A program made the translations under genes and the position numbers. Positions 1-9,505 of a stretch of 15,602 bases of DNA are shown piece by piece (position 1 is the first letter of the stretch; each line of letters opens with the position of its first letter). Location of the stretch: positions 855,776 through 871,377 of the forward strand of contig WELB01000026.1 of the NCBI GenBank assembly GCA_009602725.1, read 5' to 3'. The notes below the pieces were generated by a model. That model was not told where the DNA came from. It ran no database searches and saw nothing but the letters and a program-made list of their open reading frames with translations. This stretch comes from Spirogloea muscicola (lineage: Eukaryota; Streptophyta; Zygnematophyceae; Spirogloeales; Spirogloeaceae).

Positions 1-75
1 CGGCGGCCCGGCCGTCCTTCCCACCATGGCCTTGGCGGCGGCAGCGGCGGCGGAGGCGGCGGCACCCGGGATCCG

Positions 76-3000
76 ATGCAGCTGCCCAACGGAGCCGGCG
101 GCGGCGGTGCCTCTGGCGGCGGCCCCGCCGCTGGCGGTGGCGACGGCGTGCTCGCCGAGGGCCTGCAGGTCTTCGAGTCCGAGCACTTCGACACGCACGC
201 CTTTGTGCACTCCAAGTGCCAGGCCATGAGCGAGAAGGTGAGCGCCGCTGGTGGCGGCAGAGCCGGCGGCGGCGGCGGCGGCGCGGGCCTCTCCTGCTCG
301 CTTCTCCCAGATGGACCTTGGCGAGGCCGCACAGCGCAGGCTGCCTCACTCGAAGGGCTCGCTGGATTGCGCAGAGCATCCGGCGGCTGTGCGCCGAGTT
401 GCAGGAGCTGCGGATGGTGTCCGCCGAGGAGATGCGCAAGAGCGTGCTGTCTAACTACGCCGCGTTCATCAGGTACGGCCTGCCCAGCCTGCATCACATC
501 CACCGCAGTCTGGCAACGTATGGGCCTCGTTGGCTTCGAGAACTGAGGGCTTACTTGCGTAAGCCCACAGCACAGCATTTCAAGCTTCGCCATAGTCGAG
601 ACGATCATGCAAGTGGTGACACTCGCTTGGCATTACTGTCACGATTGAGAGTCCATGGAGCTGACTGTTAGGCAACGTGCGCTCATGCAACCGCCTCTAC
701 CTTGTGGCCTGCAGGACGTCGCGGGAGATATCATCCCTGGAGGGCGAGCTCGTGGCCATGCGCAACCTGCTGGCCACGCAGGCGGCGCTGGTGCACACCC
801 TGGCGGACGCCCCTCCAGCAGTGAAGGGCAGCGGCGACGCCTTCGCCACGCCCCTCCTGCCGTTGGCGTCCGCCGAGGATCCGGAGCCCTCGGAGCTCGA
901 GCGCCATGTGGAGGCCCTCCCGGACGTCCTCGACGTCCTGCTGGCGGAACGGAAGGTGGATGAGGCCCTCCAGGTGCTGGAGGAGGGGGATGTCATCGTC
1001 GTAAGGGCGGCGGCCAGGGACGCTGGCCCCAGTGAGCAGCTCGACGAGGCGGTGCTCGTGCCCTTCAAGGCTGCGCTGGCCGAGAGGCGGTCCCGGCTGG
1101 CGGAGCAGCTGGCGGAGGGAGTGCGGCAGCCGTCAGTCCGGGGCCCCGAGCTCCGTGCTGCGATTGCGGCGCTGGAGCGGCTGGGGGACTGGCCGCGCGC
1201 CCACACGCTGATGCTCAACACCCACAAGGAGCGCCTCCAGCACCAGGTCTGTCAGCCTCAGCATCCCAGGACCTCCACTACTGTTCCTGCACCTGCGCTC
1301 CTCTGAGTGCACAGTTGAGTTTACCGAGCCGATTTCGTGTTGCCAAGCTTTGTGTGATGGTTGCAATGGACTGAGACCGGTTGACGTTATCGTGCAGATG
1401 CGCTCCCTGAGGCCCAGTGGGGCTTCCTACGGGGGCGCTTACACAGCCGCACTTTCGCAGCTCGTCTTCTCCACAATCCTCCAGGCCAGCCAGGACTCCG
1501 TTGCCATCTTTGGAGACCAGCCGGCGAATGCGTCGGAGCTTGTCCTGTGGGCGCATGCGCAGACTGAGGCGTGTGCAGATCTGCTCCGGAGGCACGTGCT
1601 CTCCTCCTCTGCTGCAGCTGGAGGCCTTCGCGCCGCTGCCGAGTGCGTCCAGGTAAGGTGTATCAACAGAGCGACATTTTTGTTACTGACAAGTACTAGC
1701 TTGTAAGATGCTTGTTTTACTCTCTTGCATTGTCTGGTTAATTCCCATAAACAGTTGGTAGTTGTTGCTGGATCCATCCCTCTATGGACTGAGCGCAACA
1801 ATGACTTTTCCTTGGGGAGCAGATCGCTTTGGGCCACTGCTCGCTGCTGGAGGAGCAGGGGCTGTCTCTGAATGCAGTCCTGTCAAAGCTAGTGAGGCCC
1901 AGTGTGGAGCAGGCTCTGGACGCCAATCTAAGGAGGATAGAGGACAGCGTCTCAGCAGCGGCTGCAGTGGACGACTGGGTGCTGAGCGGGCCAGCAAGCC
2001 AGGGCAGGACCGGGCGAGGAACGGCTGGCCAAGCAGTCTCCTTGAAGCTCTCAAGCAGCGCTCAGAAGCTTTACTACATGGTCCAGGTGCAACTAAGTCT
2101 TCAGCACTTTGGCATACGGACTTTAGCATGGCTGCACACGTCTCTTTGAGCATGTCAACGATGTAGGAATCTTATCCCTTTTTGCGAAAAATAGAGTGTG
2201 CAATCGAAGCATCTCCTGATCAATTAGTCTGGTGCTGTCATTACATTGTATATACTGCATACTTTGGCAGGAATGTCAACCCTGTCTACTTGCGCGCAGG
2301 AGTTTCTGGAGGACGTTGCTCCCATTGTGAGCATGCACCTGACGCTCCCGACATTGGATGGCCTCGCCAACCTCTTTGAGAAGTATGTGAACCTTCTCAT
2401 CAAGGCATTACCTCCGCTTGAAGAAGAGGAAGGCATGTCCTGGGACAATACAGAAGGAAGCGTGAAAACTGCCAAGGCCGACTCTCAACAGCTGGCGCTC
2501 CTGGGCAACGCAGGTACTGAGGGCTTTAACAACTTAGTATCTGCGTGTGCCAGGTCTGTGCAGGTTTTATGATTTCTAGCCTTGAGCATTGCAGCCAGCT
2601 GAACTCAACTGGAAAGTGGTGTGCACAGCCTGTGCCCCCTTGAAGGGCTAGGCTTGACTCTCGGGCACTGCTTCCAGACCTGATAGTGTCTTCCTTGTGA
2701 TTGCTCATCAGCGGCACTGGCCGACGAGTTGCTGCCCCGCGCTGCAACGCGGCTCACCATGACCTCAGGGCCGACAAAAGAGACGGCCTCCGTATGGAGG
2801 CACACTGAAGCACGGAGGACTGCAGCAGCTTCTGGTAGGGCCCAGCCGGAGCACAAAGATTGGCGGCGGAGGCTACAGCGAGCAGTGGACCGTCTCCGAG
2901 ACAACTTCTGCACCAGACTGGTGGCAGAGCTCATGTACGGCGAGGGTGCCGAGGCTCGGCTGAGCGCCGACGAGTACCTCGTGATGGACCATGGGAATCC

Positions 3001-4083
3001 TTACCCACAGGGTTGGCAACAGGACCCCATGCCTTCCCCGCCCTTCCAGGTGCAACTTTCACTGGTCGGCAATTGTTTGATGAAATATTCTGCACCTCCA
3101 AGCCTTTACTTCACATGGCCAGCGTGAGGGGATTGACTACGGCATCTTGGTTCAATGATGAAGCTACCGACTGACATGGTGTGATGCTTCACAGGCGTTG
3201 CTGTCCGCGTTGACCTCCCTGCAAGCAACAGCTGGTGAAGTGCTTGTGAAAAGGGAGAGAGTTGTTCAGCTACTACTGATGCGCCTGACTGAGGCCCTTG
3301 TGATTGCGCTTACAAGCGACGCTGATTTCTGGGACTCGATCGAGTCAGGACCTTATGCGTTGGGCCCGACGGGCCTGCAGCAGGTATACAAGCAGACTTT
3401 CTTTGCTTAGTAGTTTGCAACATGCCTCAGTGGTTGAGAAGCTCGCCGGCACCGCCTTTAGGGTACAATGTCCCCGTGTCAGAAGGCATCCTTGTTACTG
3501 CCAACAGTCTGACAGAAACATTCATCTTGTGTCTCGCAGTTTGTGCTCGATATGAACTTTGTTATGCAGATTGCCACACATGGGCGATATTCTTCACGTG
3601 CGATGCGCCAGGTGGCGTCTGATAGCATTGCCCGTGCAATAAATGCTTTCTCAAGCCAAAACAATGCTGATCCTAACAGGTTTGCTCCTCACCTTGGGCT
3701 TGCAATATTTTCTATTATTTTCCATTCATGTCACAGAGATCTGTGAAGTCTCCCAACCAGAATGTTGCAACCTGCTACTGCAACCTCATATGTACACGCT
3801 TTGTCTGAAGGCGTGCGTGTTGGTATGTTCTTGAGCATGCTGTTAAATGGCCTGCACTGACGAATTTTATGGAGTCTACTATTGTTCCAGCATTCTGCCC
3901 GGCGATGAGTGGTTTGAGGTGAAGGCACGCGAAACCATGACAAGGTTGTTAGAGAACCCAGCAAATAGTACCACCCAGTCTGGTGGTTACTCTACACGTC
4001 AGGGTGGCCATGAGGATCCTGGTAGTCCAAAGTCAGTGTCCAACGTCTCCATAAGCTCCACTCGATCTGGAAGTGAGCTTTAG
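76..4083 (+). CDS. EXO84: Exocyst complex subunit EXO84 (plant EXO84B-like), 10 exons
   Basis: EXO84 is a subunit of the octameric exocyst, which tethers secretory vesicles to the plasma membrane. Exons: 76-237, 375-472, 715-1246, 1398-1652, 1823-2086, 2300-2513, 2712-3049, 3195-3383, 3540-3679, 3891-4083. All nine introns are GT-AG, every phase joins correctly, and the product is 794 aa, close to plant EXO84 length. Residues about 37-125 form the N-terminal Vps51/EXO84 coiled-coil region, with SAEEMRKSV, NYAAFIRTS and EISSLEGEL. Further plant-like blocks are ERLGDWPRAHTLML, SLRPSGASYGGAYTAALSQL, AAECVQIALGHCSLLE and RPSVEQALDANLRRIE. The C-terminus keeps the LPGDEWF and DPGSPKSVS blocks of plant homologues. 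The ATG at 76 was chosen because FESEHFDTHAFVHSKC follows it as in plants. The frame is open with Gly-rich codons back to base 1, so the true start may lie further left. The family assignment is from recognition of these blocks, not a database search. Confidence 0.93.
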
Positions 4084-4330
4084 GCTATTGATTTACTTTC
4101 CTCACAGGCAAGGTAGACCGATGTTTCCCAGTCACCTTCTCTGGTCGCTCAAAATTCCCTCTCTTCCTACCCTTGAATGTACATTATTGGATAATTTCTC
4201 TTTGTGAAGAGTACCGGTCATTTGCCCTATTAGGTGCACATCCATGCTCGTTGCCCTCTCTAGGATATGGGTAATGCTGCTCCAAGTCCGCCAAGGCCTC
4301 CTGCTTCCAAGGCGCTTCTGAGAAGCTTCG
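4084..4330. other. EXO84 3' untranslated and intergenic DNA
   Basis: Follows the EXO84 stop codon up to the left edge of the duplicated segment. It is more AT-rich than the exons. I see no open frame of note, no RNA gene and no clear polyadenylation signal. Confidence 0.5.
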
Positions 4331-4607
4331 CTTAAGCTGCCATGCGGGAGGGCAGAGTGCAGAGTCTCCCCAATGCCGGAGCTTGCAGGAAAGTGGCTCT
4401 CGCAAAGCCAGTGGCTATGAGGGAATCTTGCAAGTGCGACTTCATAGCAAAGTCAGCCGTCGGTGCTCATCCCAAGTGGCCATCACAGTACCTTCAGTGC
4501 CAGGCGAGGGCCCGAGCTCTTTGACCGGAGTCCGTCGTGCCCTGAAGCTGACGTGTAGACTCAAGTCCACACCGCCACTGCGCGGAGTTGTGTTTGGAGC
4601 GTTCAGA
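4331..4607. repeat. Left-end module of the duplicated segment
   Basis: Shares blocks such as CAGAGTGCAGAGTCTCCCCA and GCTCTTTGACCG with 11931-12189 but has many substitutions and small indels, more than the exon of the duplicated gene. No convincing gene: the frame that could serve as a terminal exon in the right copy is stopped here after about 30 codons. Its function is unknown; it marks the left border of the duplication. Confidence 0.7.
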
Positions 4608-5125
4608 GAGAAGTGGCTCTCCTAATGGGGGCAAGGGCTGTGAAAAGCCAGCCCGAGAAGAATTGACATAGGTTCGAAGGGGCCAGATGATGGAGGGACC
4701 TAAAGCGCTATGTCACAATGGGTGGAGGATGGACCACTCATTGACGACGAGTGAGGAGCCTCAAATCCGGCAGATTAGCTGCCGGAAAACAATCCCCTTG
4801 GCGAAAACCAGAGGCTGCAGCGCGAGCACGGCCAGCACGCAGATGCAAGGCGTGTGCCATGGACCGCTGAAGGGAGACTGATAGACGCATGCGATAGACC
4901 TGGGCCCATGAGCTCGAGGCGTTGAAGGCAGCCGGCTCACTTCGCCTGCGCCGCGCAAGCTTGGCCAGCAGGTCGAGCCACTGGGATCCCGGAGCCCCAT
5001 GTACATCCACGGCCAGGGGTACGAACTCGTTTCCAGCAGGGTGATCAGCGTATTTTGCCGCCGTGCAGCGAGCGTCCCGGGCTGGCTCCTCGACCAGGCC
5101 AATCAGGCCAGCGGATCATTGCCAC
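4606..5125 (-). mobile_element. 5'-truncated LINE-like retrotransposon, C-terminal coding end and 3' UTR
   Basis: Read on the minus strand, an open frame runs from about 5125 to the TGA at 4738-4740. It contains AAKYADHPAG, FVPLAVDVHG, WLDLLAKLARRRR and MRLSVSLQRSMAHALHLRAG. FVPLA(V/L)-type and RLSV-LQR blocks are typical of the far C-terminus of non-LTR retrotransposon polyproteins, so I infer this is such an end; no polymerase catalytic motif is present. After the stop comes a 3' UTR with a hairpin (GGGCTG and CAGCCC arms, plus coordinates 4636-4655) and the shared end GAGAGCCACTTC near 4606-4620. The same insertion, internally deleted, is at 12190-12300, so it predates the segmental duplication. 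Confidence 0.72.
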
Positions 5126-5500
5126 GCGGCAGCCATTATAGGCCGGCACGTGGCGGCCAGCCAGAAGGGGCCCCGCGCTCGAGCAACCCGTGCGGGCCCG
5201 CTGCCTCGTCCACGCCCCTCCTCCGACCGCGCCGGGCTCCTCCGACCTCCCCGGGGGCTGGCTGCAGGCCATGGCGCCCCCCCCCCGCCCCCCTCCGCCG
5301 CGGGGCCCGCCATTGCCCTCCTGCTGGCCCGGCATGATGTACTATCTGTCGATGTGCTTGATCTTCCATTTACTTGGCCACTCAAGCCCTCCGTCACTCA
5401 CTACATACGCCATTCCCCTGCTGGCCCGGCGGCGGGCATGCAGCCCCGGCGACCGCTCCGGCGCTGGCGCCTCGGCCGGGCCGNCGCGGGCCTGCCATGG
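5126..5500. other. Very GC-rich DNA upstream of the left gene copy
   Basis: C-rich sequence shared up to about 5330 with 12266-12555 and unlike the other copy after that. It may hold promoter and 5' untranslated sequence of the duplicated gene. A short direct repeat (GCTGGCCCGGC preceded by a CCCT-rich run) occurs near 5323 and 5421, about 90 bp apart. One N at 5484. No start site can be assigned with confidence. Confidence 0.4.
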
Positions 5501-6624
5501 ATGGGCCCGCCAAGCCGCGGGACGGGCTGGGCAATGCAGCCGGCCGTCCGCCCGCCGCCGGCCCTCCCCGCGCCCGCCTGCGAGGCGGCTGCCCACCTCC
5601 TCCAGCGCGTCGTGCTGGGCATCCGCCGGGCTCAGAACAACACGGCCACCACGCACGTCACCATCTGGCGCCGGGCCGCTCTGGCGTCCGGCATCCACAC
5701 GGAGGCCTTCCGCGACCACGTTCTGGCGTCCACAGGGGTCGCCGTGACAATCGGTGAGGACTACGAAGCCGCCGGCGGGGAGGGCGCCCACGTCTTTAGC
5801 CTCGAAGTGGACTTTGAGCGCGGAGACTGGGACTGGGTCCTGGACACCTGCCCCATCCAGCTTGTTGACGACGCTCTGCGGCTCATAGCCATGGAGCTGG
5901 GCAGGGTGCTGATGGAGGGCAGGCTGCACCCCTGCCTCTCGCCGGCGCATGCATTGACTCCCAGCGTGATCATCGACTAGAACAACCACTACATGCGCCT
6001 GGTGGTCGAGAACGAAATCGTGCCCATCATCGTGGTGAGCGACAACCTGCGCATGGTCAAACCACGGCACGATCCTCTCTTCAATCGCGCTCGGAGCGCG
6101 CCATTGGCTGTGGCAGTTCTGGAAGTGACGTTCCAGGCTGCAGGCTTCCTGGTTGGCGAGAAGATTATGGATGGCCAGACCCATCTTACGCGCATAGAGC
6201 AAGCTCTGCACGTGAGGGTGGTGTCAAAGAGTGTGATCGGCATCCTGCGCAGGCGCACTTGCATTACAGCAATCTGCCTGCCATTTGCATGATGTGCTGC
6301 AATGCTGTGGCGAAGAGTCGTCGCCCTATGCATGCCTTATGTGTAAGCCTGTGCTGTCGCTGATAGAGAATGCATTGCCTGCTTGATAACTTGCTGTTTA
6401 TTGTGAACAGATTCCAAAGCACGCCGTGGACTATACCGACGATCCACGCAGAGATCAACTCCGTGCTTGCGGCAAAGAATGTATTGCTGCACGCCATGGC
6501 AGAGTATGCCCGCCTGACGGGATTGAAGAGACTGGGCGTGTATCTGACCGAGAGGGACTGTGATATAGAAATCACTGGATTGCATTTCAAATACAAGCCA
6601 CCACCCCGCATTGCATCGCTCTAA
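5501..6624 (+). pseudogene. Decayed left copy of the duplicated gene of unknown family
   Basis: Homologous to 12645-14064. Exon 1 would end at 6252 and exon 2 is 6411-6624 (TAA at 6622). Two lesions are visible. The TAC that encodes tyrosine in the right copy is TAG here (5978-5980), about codon 160 from the ATG at 5501, with the frame otherwise intact on both sides. The donor after exon 1 reads AG|GCGCAC where the right copy has AG|GTGCAC. Exon 2 lacks 12 bp present in the right copy, keeping frame. The remaining protein differs from the right copy at only a few residues per hundred, so inactivation looks recent. The ATG at 5501 is the only upstream in-frame methionine near where homology starts. 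If TAG were read through or edited it could still be expressed, but I call it a pseudogene. Confidence 0.78.
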
Positions 6625-6843
6625 GTCCTGCAGCACGGTATGGCCGCAGCATAGCGTATAGTTAGTTTGCAAGGGCGCCAGTATGTGGCCACCTTGCTGC
6701 AATTTTAGGATATTTCCTCTCCACCTTGCTGGGTGGCCCTTCTCAGCAAGAAGCTCTAGTATGTCGAAGTGACTTTGATAATAGCTCATGAAGAGTCCGC
6801 TGCAAAAGTTAGCACAAACTGTCTCTGAACCCGCATCACTAGG

Positions 6844-7229
6844 CCATAAACTGGAAAAATTTACCATTCTGGTACAATGTGAGCAGGAGTTGACATAGGA
6901 TTAGCTGGTATATAATTATCAGGGTGTCCTAGCACATTTGGTGCATAGAAACTAAAAATGGAAAAGAATATAGCAAAAGCTACCCAACCTACAAGGTCCT
7001 TTACATAAAAGTAAGGATAAAAAGCACTTTTATCCACTGAAGGATTAATGCCTAAAGGATTGTTAATGCCATATTGGTGCAATGCAGCAATATGCAAAAT
7101 ACTTACGCCTGCAATTAAAAAGGGCATCAAGTAGTGAAGACAAGAGAAACGATTTAGTGTTGCATTGTCCACGGAGAATCCTCCCCATAACCAAGTAACA
7201 GTACTGTCTCCCACTACAGGATTGCGTCA
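6844..7229 (-). pseudogene. cob: NUMT: nuclear copy of a mitochondrial cytochrome b (cob) fragment
   Basis: The minus strand encodes about 120 codons of cytochrome b without a stop: [16 protein letters not shown], a helix with LHYLMPF and [11 protein letters not shown] (both histidines that bind the two hemes in intact protein), [27 protein letters not shown] and AHIVPEW. After PEW the Tyr codon of the Qo-site PEWY motif is replaced by TAA, and only a few degraded cob-like codons follow to 6844. The upstream edge is [10 protein letters not shown]; it starts mid-gene, so there is no real start codon. The block is AT-rich, unlike the nuclear exons. The right duplication copy reads straight through the same site (14277 to 14281), so this is an insertion. 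No target duplication is visible, as expected for end-joining capture. Confidence 0.93.
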
Positions 7230-7659
7230 TATTGATGGACTTGGCCATCTGTAAGAGGTTGTTACCTCGGAAGCCCCCTATTAGCAGCAAGAGAAACTAT
7301 TGGCAAATTCCTATTGACCACATTGACCACAGAAATTAGTCTGGCATTTATTTATTTGATTATTTCTTCATAACTTATATATTCATAGACAATTTATGTT
7401 TGCAATGGTGTAAGGGCACGGTGATACTGATCCATCACGAAGCACTGCTGATTTGACAGGAAACTTCGGAGTGCAGGACAGTTTCGTAGGCCCAAAAAAG
7501 GCAGCCCAACCCGTTCAAGTCCGCCTGAACACTGGTATGCTTAAAAGCTTAGGTGCCCGACAGCATCCAGCTTCCATTTACCGTGCCACTGCAGTTGCTA
7601 GCATCGCTATTTGGACAGCAAGGCACTAGCAATTGGCAGTGCTTGATCGAAGGTGTCGA

Positions 7660-8262
7660 AGTGCAGGTCTTTCAAGTCATCATTGGGATCTAAAATGCAG
7701 ACCGAACAGGAGGTCGTGGTGCACCAGTGATGAGCACATCTTGCAGACAGGCAAGACGTGACATGCAATGGACCTTGCCTGCCAGAATCAAGCCTGAAAC
7801 TTACATGCTGAAGAGCCTACAATAAAGGTTCACGTGCAATCAATGTGCGGTAAAATCATTCGGATAGTGGCCTCGCAGCGTGGTCTCAACGCTCCGATCC
7901 AGGGGAAGAGTGTGGACAGCAGATCTCCATTGCATGGCTTCTCTGTTTCTGGCCGCACAGGCGGAGATAGGAGGCGGCACCATTGACTGAATCTCAGAAC
8001 GTAGGAAGGCAAGGGGCTTGGTGCTGCAGGCTGCGCACGGGGCGGCTTTGTGGCTGCTGTGAGTGGCGCCATGCGACGTCGGCCTCCGCTTCTTCTCCGG
8101 CTGCCCGAACGTCATTACCTCCAGACAGTGCTTCACCGGCTGCAGATGGCCGTGCTGACTGAGTGCGTGTGATCCCGAAACAACGATGAATGCGGCTACT
8201 GATAAGACAAATGAATCAGTTCCCTGTGGCCAGCGTGGAGAGGCCGGCTTGATAGAAGGGAC
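7660..8262 (-). pseudogene. Left copy of a possible minus-strand secreted-protein gene, disrupted
   Basis: Counterpart of 14440-15285. Where the right copy has two ATG codons and a hydrophobic leader, this copy reads ACG CTG and meets a TGA seven codons in. The segment homologous to the last exon has a 2-bp net insertion (near 7729) that shifts the frame, and the tail after about 7662 is unrelated to the other copy. Its middle is open for 99 codons (7840-8136), where the right copy has a TAG. Whether this was ever a gene is uncertain; I see no recognisable domain. Confidence 0.3.
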
Positions 8263-8276
8263 CTATGTATGAAATA

Positions 8277-8920
8277 ACAGATGGGCCTCCAACGGTGGCT
8301 CGTGGGCTACCGCTTGCGCCCGCGCCGCGTGCCGGCCCCGCCCCGCCATGCGGCCGCCGCCGCTGCCGCCGCNCGCCCTGTGGCGAGCCCCGCGCCCGCC
8401 GCCGCCGCTGGCGGAGCCGCCGCCTCGGGCCCCGTGCTCGTGGGCTGCAGCCGCGGTGATGATGCCGGACCGGCAGCGGCGGTGGGCTTCTCCCCTTAAA
8501 ATACCCATCGAGGTTTCGCGGAGCCCTGCCTCAGGCCTCATAGAATTATAGATCGTCCGGCCACTTGCTACAAGCCCTCACTGAATTGCCACCCGTGGGC
8601 CGCTGCCTCCGTCGCTGGAGTCGCCTCCGATTGCGGAGACCGCTTCCTGACAAGGATGAATCGTGCAGGGGATCCTCGAGAGGAACCCCCACAGCCTACC
8701 ACTACTGAAAGAATCGCTCCAATGATGGTCTCATACTAGTAGAGTTCCAATGCTATTATAAGTAACTATTTTGCACTATGCCCTTATCGCCGTTGCGCGC
8801 TAGAACTCCCGATTGCTCCCTCGTCAGAGTCGCGTGTCGTCATTCAGCTTTGCGCCTTGTCCAATGTCGCGCGGCGTCCTTCGCTGTGTAACTTCTTCAT
8901 AACTTCGTTTTATAGAGAGC
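8277..8920. other. Segment present only after the left duplication copy
   Basis: The right copy runs directly into a retrotransposon tail at 15322, whereas here about 640 bp intervene before the same kind of tail at 8921. The first 200 bp are extremely GC-rich with GCC-type repeats and an N at 8373; short open frames rich in Ala, Pro and Arg are present in several frames and look compositional. The rest (8480-8920) is ordinary, with no gene or RNA that I can support. Confidence 0.5.
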
Positions 8921-9088
8921 GAAGAAGAAGTGGCTCTCCCGATGGGGGCAAGCCAGCCCAAAAAGAATGACGAGGTTCGAAGGGGCCAGACTACGAAGGG
9001 GCCAGAGGCGCTAGCTCTGAACTAGGGAAGGATGAATCACTCAGTAACAACGAGTGAGGAGCCTCACATCCGACACACTAGCTGGCGG

Positions 9089-9484
9089 GAAGAAGTGGCA
9101 CTCCCACTGGAGGCAAGGGCTGTGAAAAGCCAGCCCGAAGAAGAATTGACGAAGGGGCCAAATGATGGAGGGGCCTAAAAAGCGCTAAGCAGATCGCGCT
9201 GTGTCCCGCAGGCGCGGTGAGCCGGCTTACTTCAACGCCGCTGGCTCGTGGACTCAGGTATATCGTATGCGATTGTCCGTCTCCCTCCAGCGGTCCATGG
9301 CCCGCGCCTTGCATCTGCGTGCTGGCCGTGCTCTCGCTGCGGCCTCCGGCTTTCGTCAGGGGGATAGTTTTCCGGCAGCTAGTCTGTCGGATTTGAGGCT
9401 CCTCACTCGTAACTACTGAGTGGTCCATCCTCCCCCGTTCTGACATAGCATCTTCAGGCCCCTTCGTAGCTGCTTAGCGCTTTT
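9089..9484. mobile_element. Younger LINE-like copy with 5' inversion, nested in an older copy
   Basis: The left part (9089-9192) is the element 3' end on the minus strand, starting with the TTC tail and hairpin. The right part (9193-9484) is the upstream portion on the plus strand, with the coding end from RRRGEPAYFNA through MRLSVSLQRSMARALHLRAG to TGA at 9417-9419 and the first part of the 3' UTR. This head-to-head structure is what twin priming by a LINE produces. The unit is flanked by TGGCGG at 9083-9088 and 9485-9490, a likely target-site duplication inside the older copy. Confidence 0.72.
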
Positions 9485-9485
9485 T
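9177..9485. repeat. Perfect 16-bp inverted repeat at the inversion arms
   Basis: AAAAAGCGCTAAGCAG at 9177-9192 and its exact complement CTGCTTAGCGCTTTTT at 9470-9485. Both are the same 3' UTR segment of the retrotransposon carried in opposite orientation, so the repeat is explained by the 5' inversion. Confidence 0.85.
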
Positions 9486-9505
9486 GGCGGAAAACACTCC
9501 CCCTG

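Larger units (their letters stand above)
4331..8276. repeat. Segmental duplication, left copy
   Basis: Matches 11931-15323 in the same orientation. Aligned blocks by eye: 4331-4607 with 11931-12189; 4608-4683 with 12190-12265; 5074-5330 with 12266-12555; 5504-6843 with 12931-14277; 7230-7523 with 14281-14571; 7663-8276 with 14613-15323. Extra here relative to the other copy are 4684-5073 (retrotransposon body), 6844-7229 (mitochondrial fragment) and about 100 bp within 7524-7662. The segment just upstream of the gene, 5331-5503, does not align. Identity is highest in the coding exon and clearly lower in the left flank. Confidence 0.9.

Noticed and set aside
26-229. Ala-rich frame from the ATG at 26
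   Set aside because: Out of frame with the EXO84 coding sequence, which is fixed by conserved residues from 160 onward.
4636-4655. Hairpin resembling a histone mRNA 3' stem-loop on the minus strand
   Set aside because: The loop is 8 nt instead of 4, the upstream frame is not a histone, and the hairpin recurs with the retrotransposon.
5342-6211. 289-codon minus-strand open frame antisense to the left copy
   Set aside because: Same antisense shadow as in the right copy; no recognisable protein and the plus strand carries the conserved splice structure.
6411-6480. HAEIN motif at the start of exon 2, resembling the zinc site of cytidine deaminases
   Set aside because: The right copy has a 12-bp insertion that breaks the motif, and no PCxxC follows; coincidence is more likely.
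6861-7214. Complete small gene starting at 7214
   Set aside because: The first codon is an internal GTG of cytochrome b; both ends of the protein are missing, so it is a fragment.
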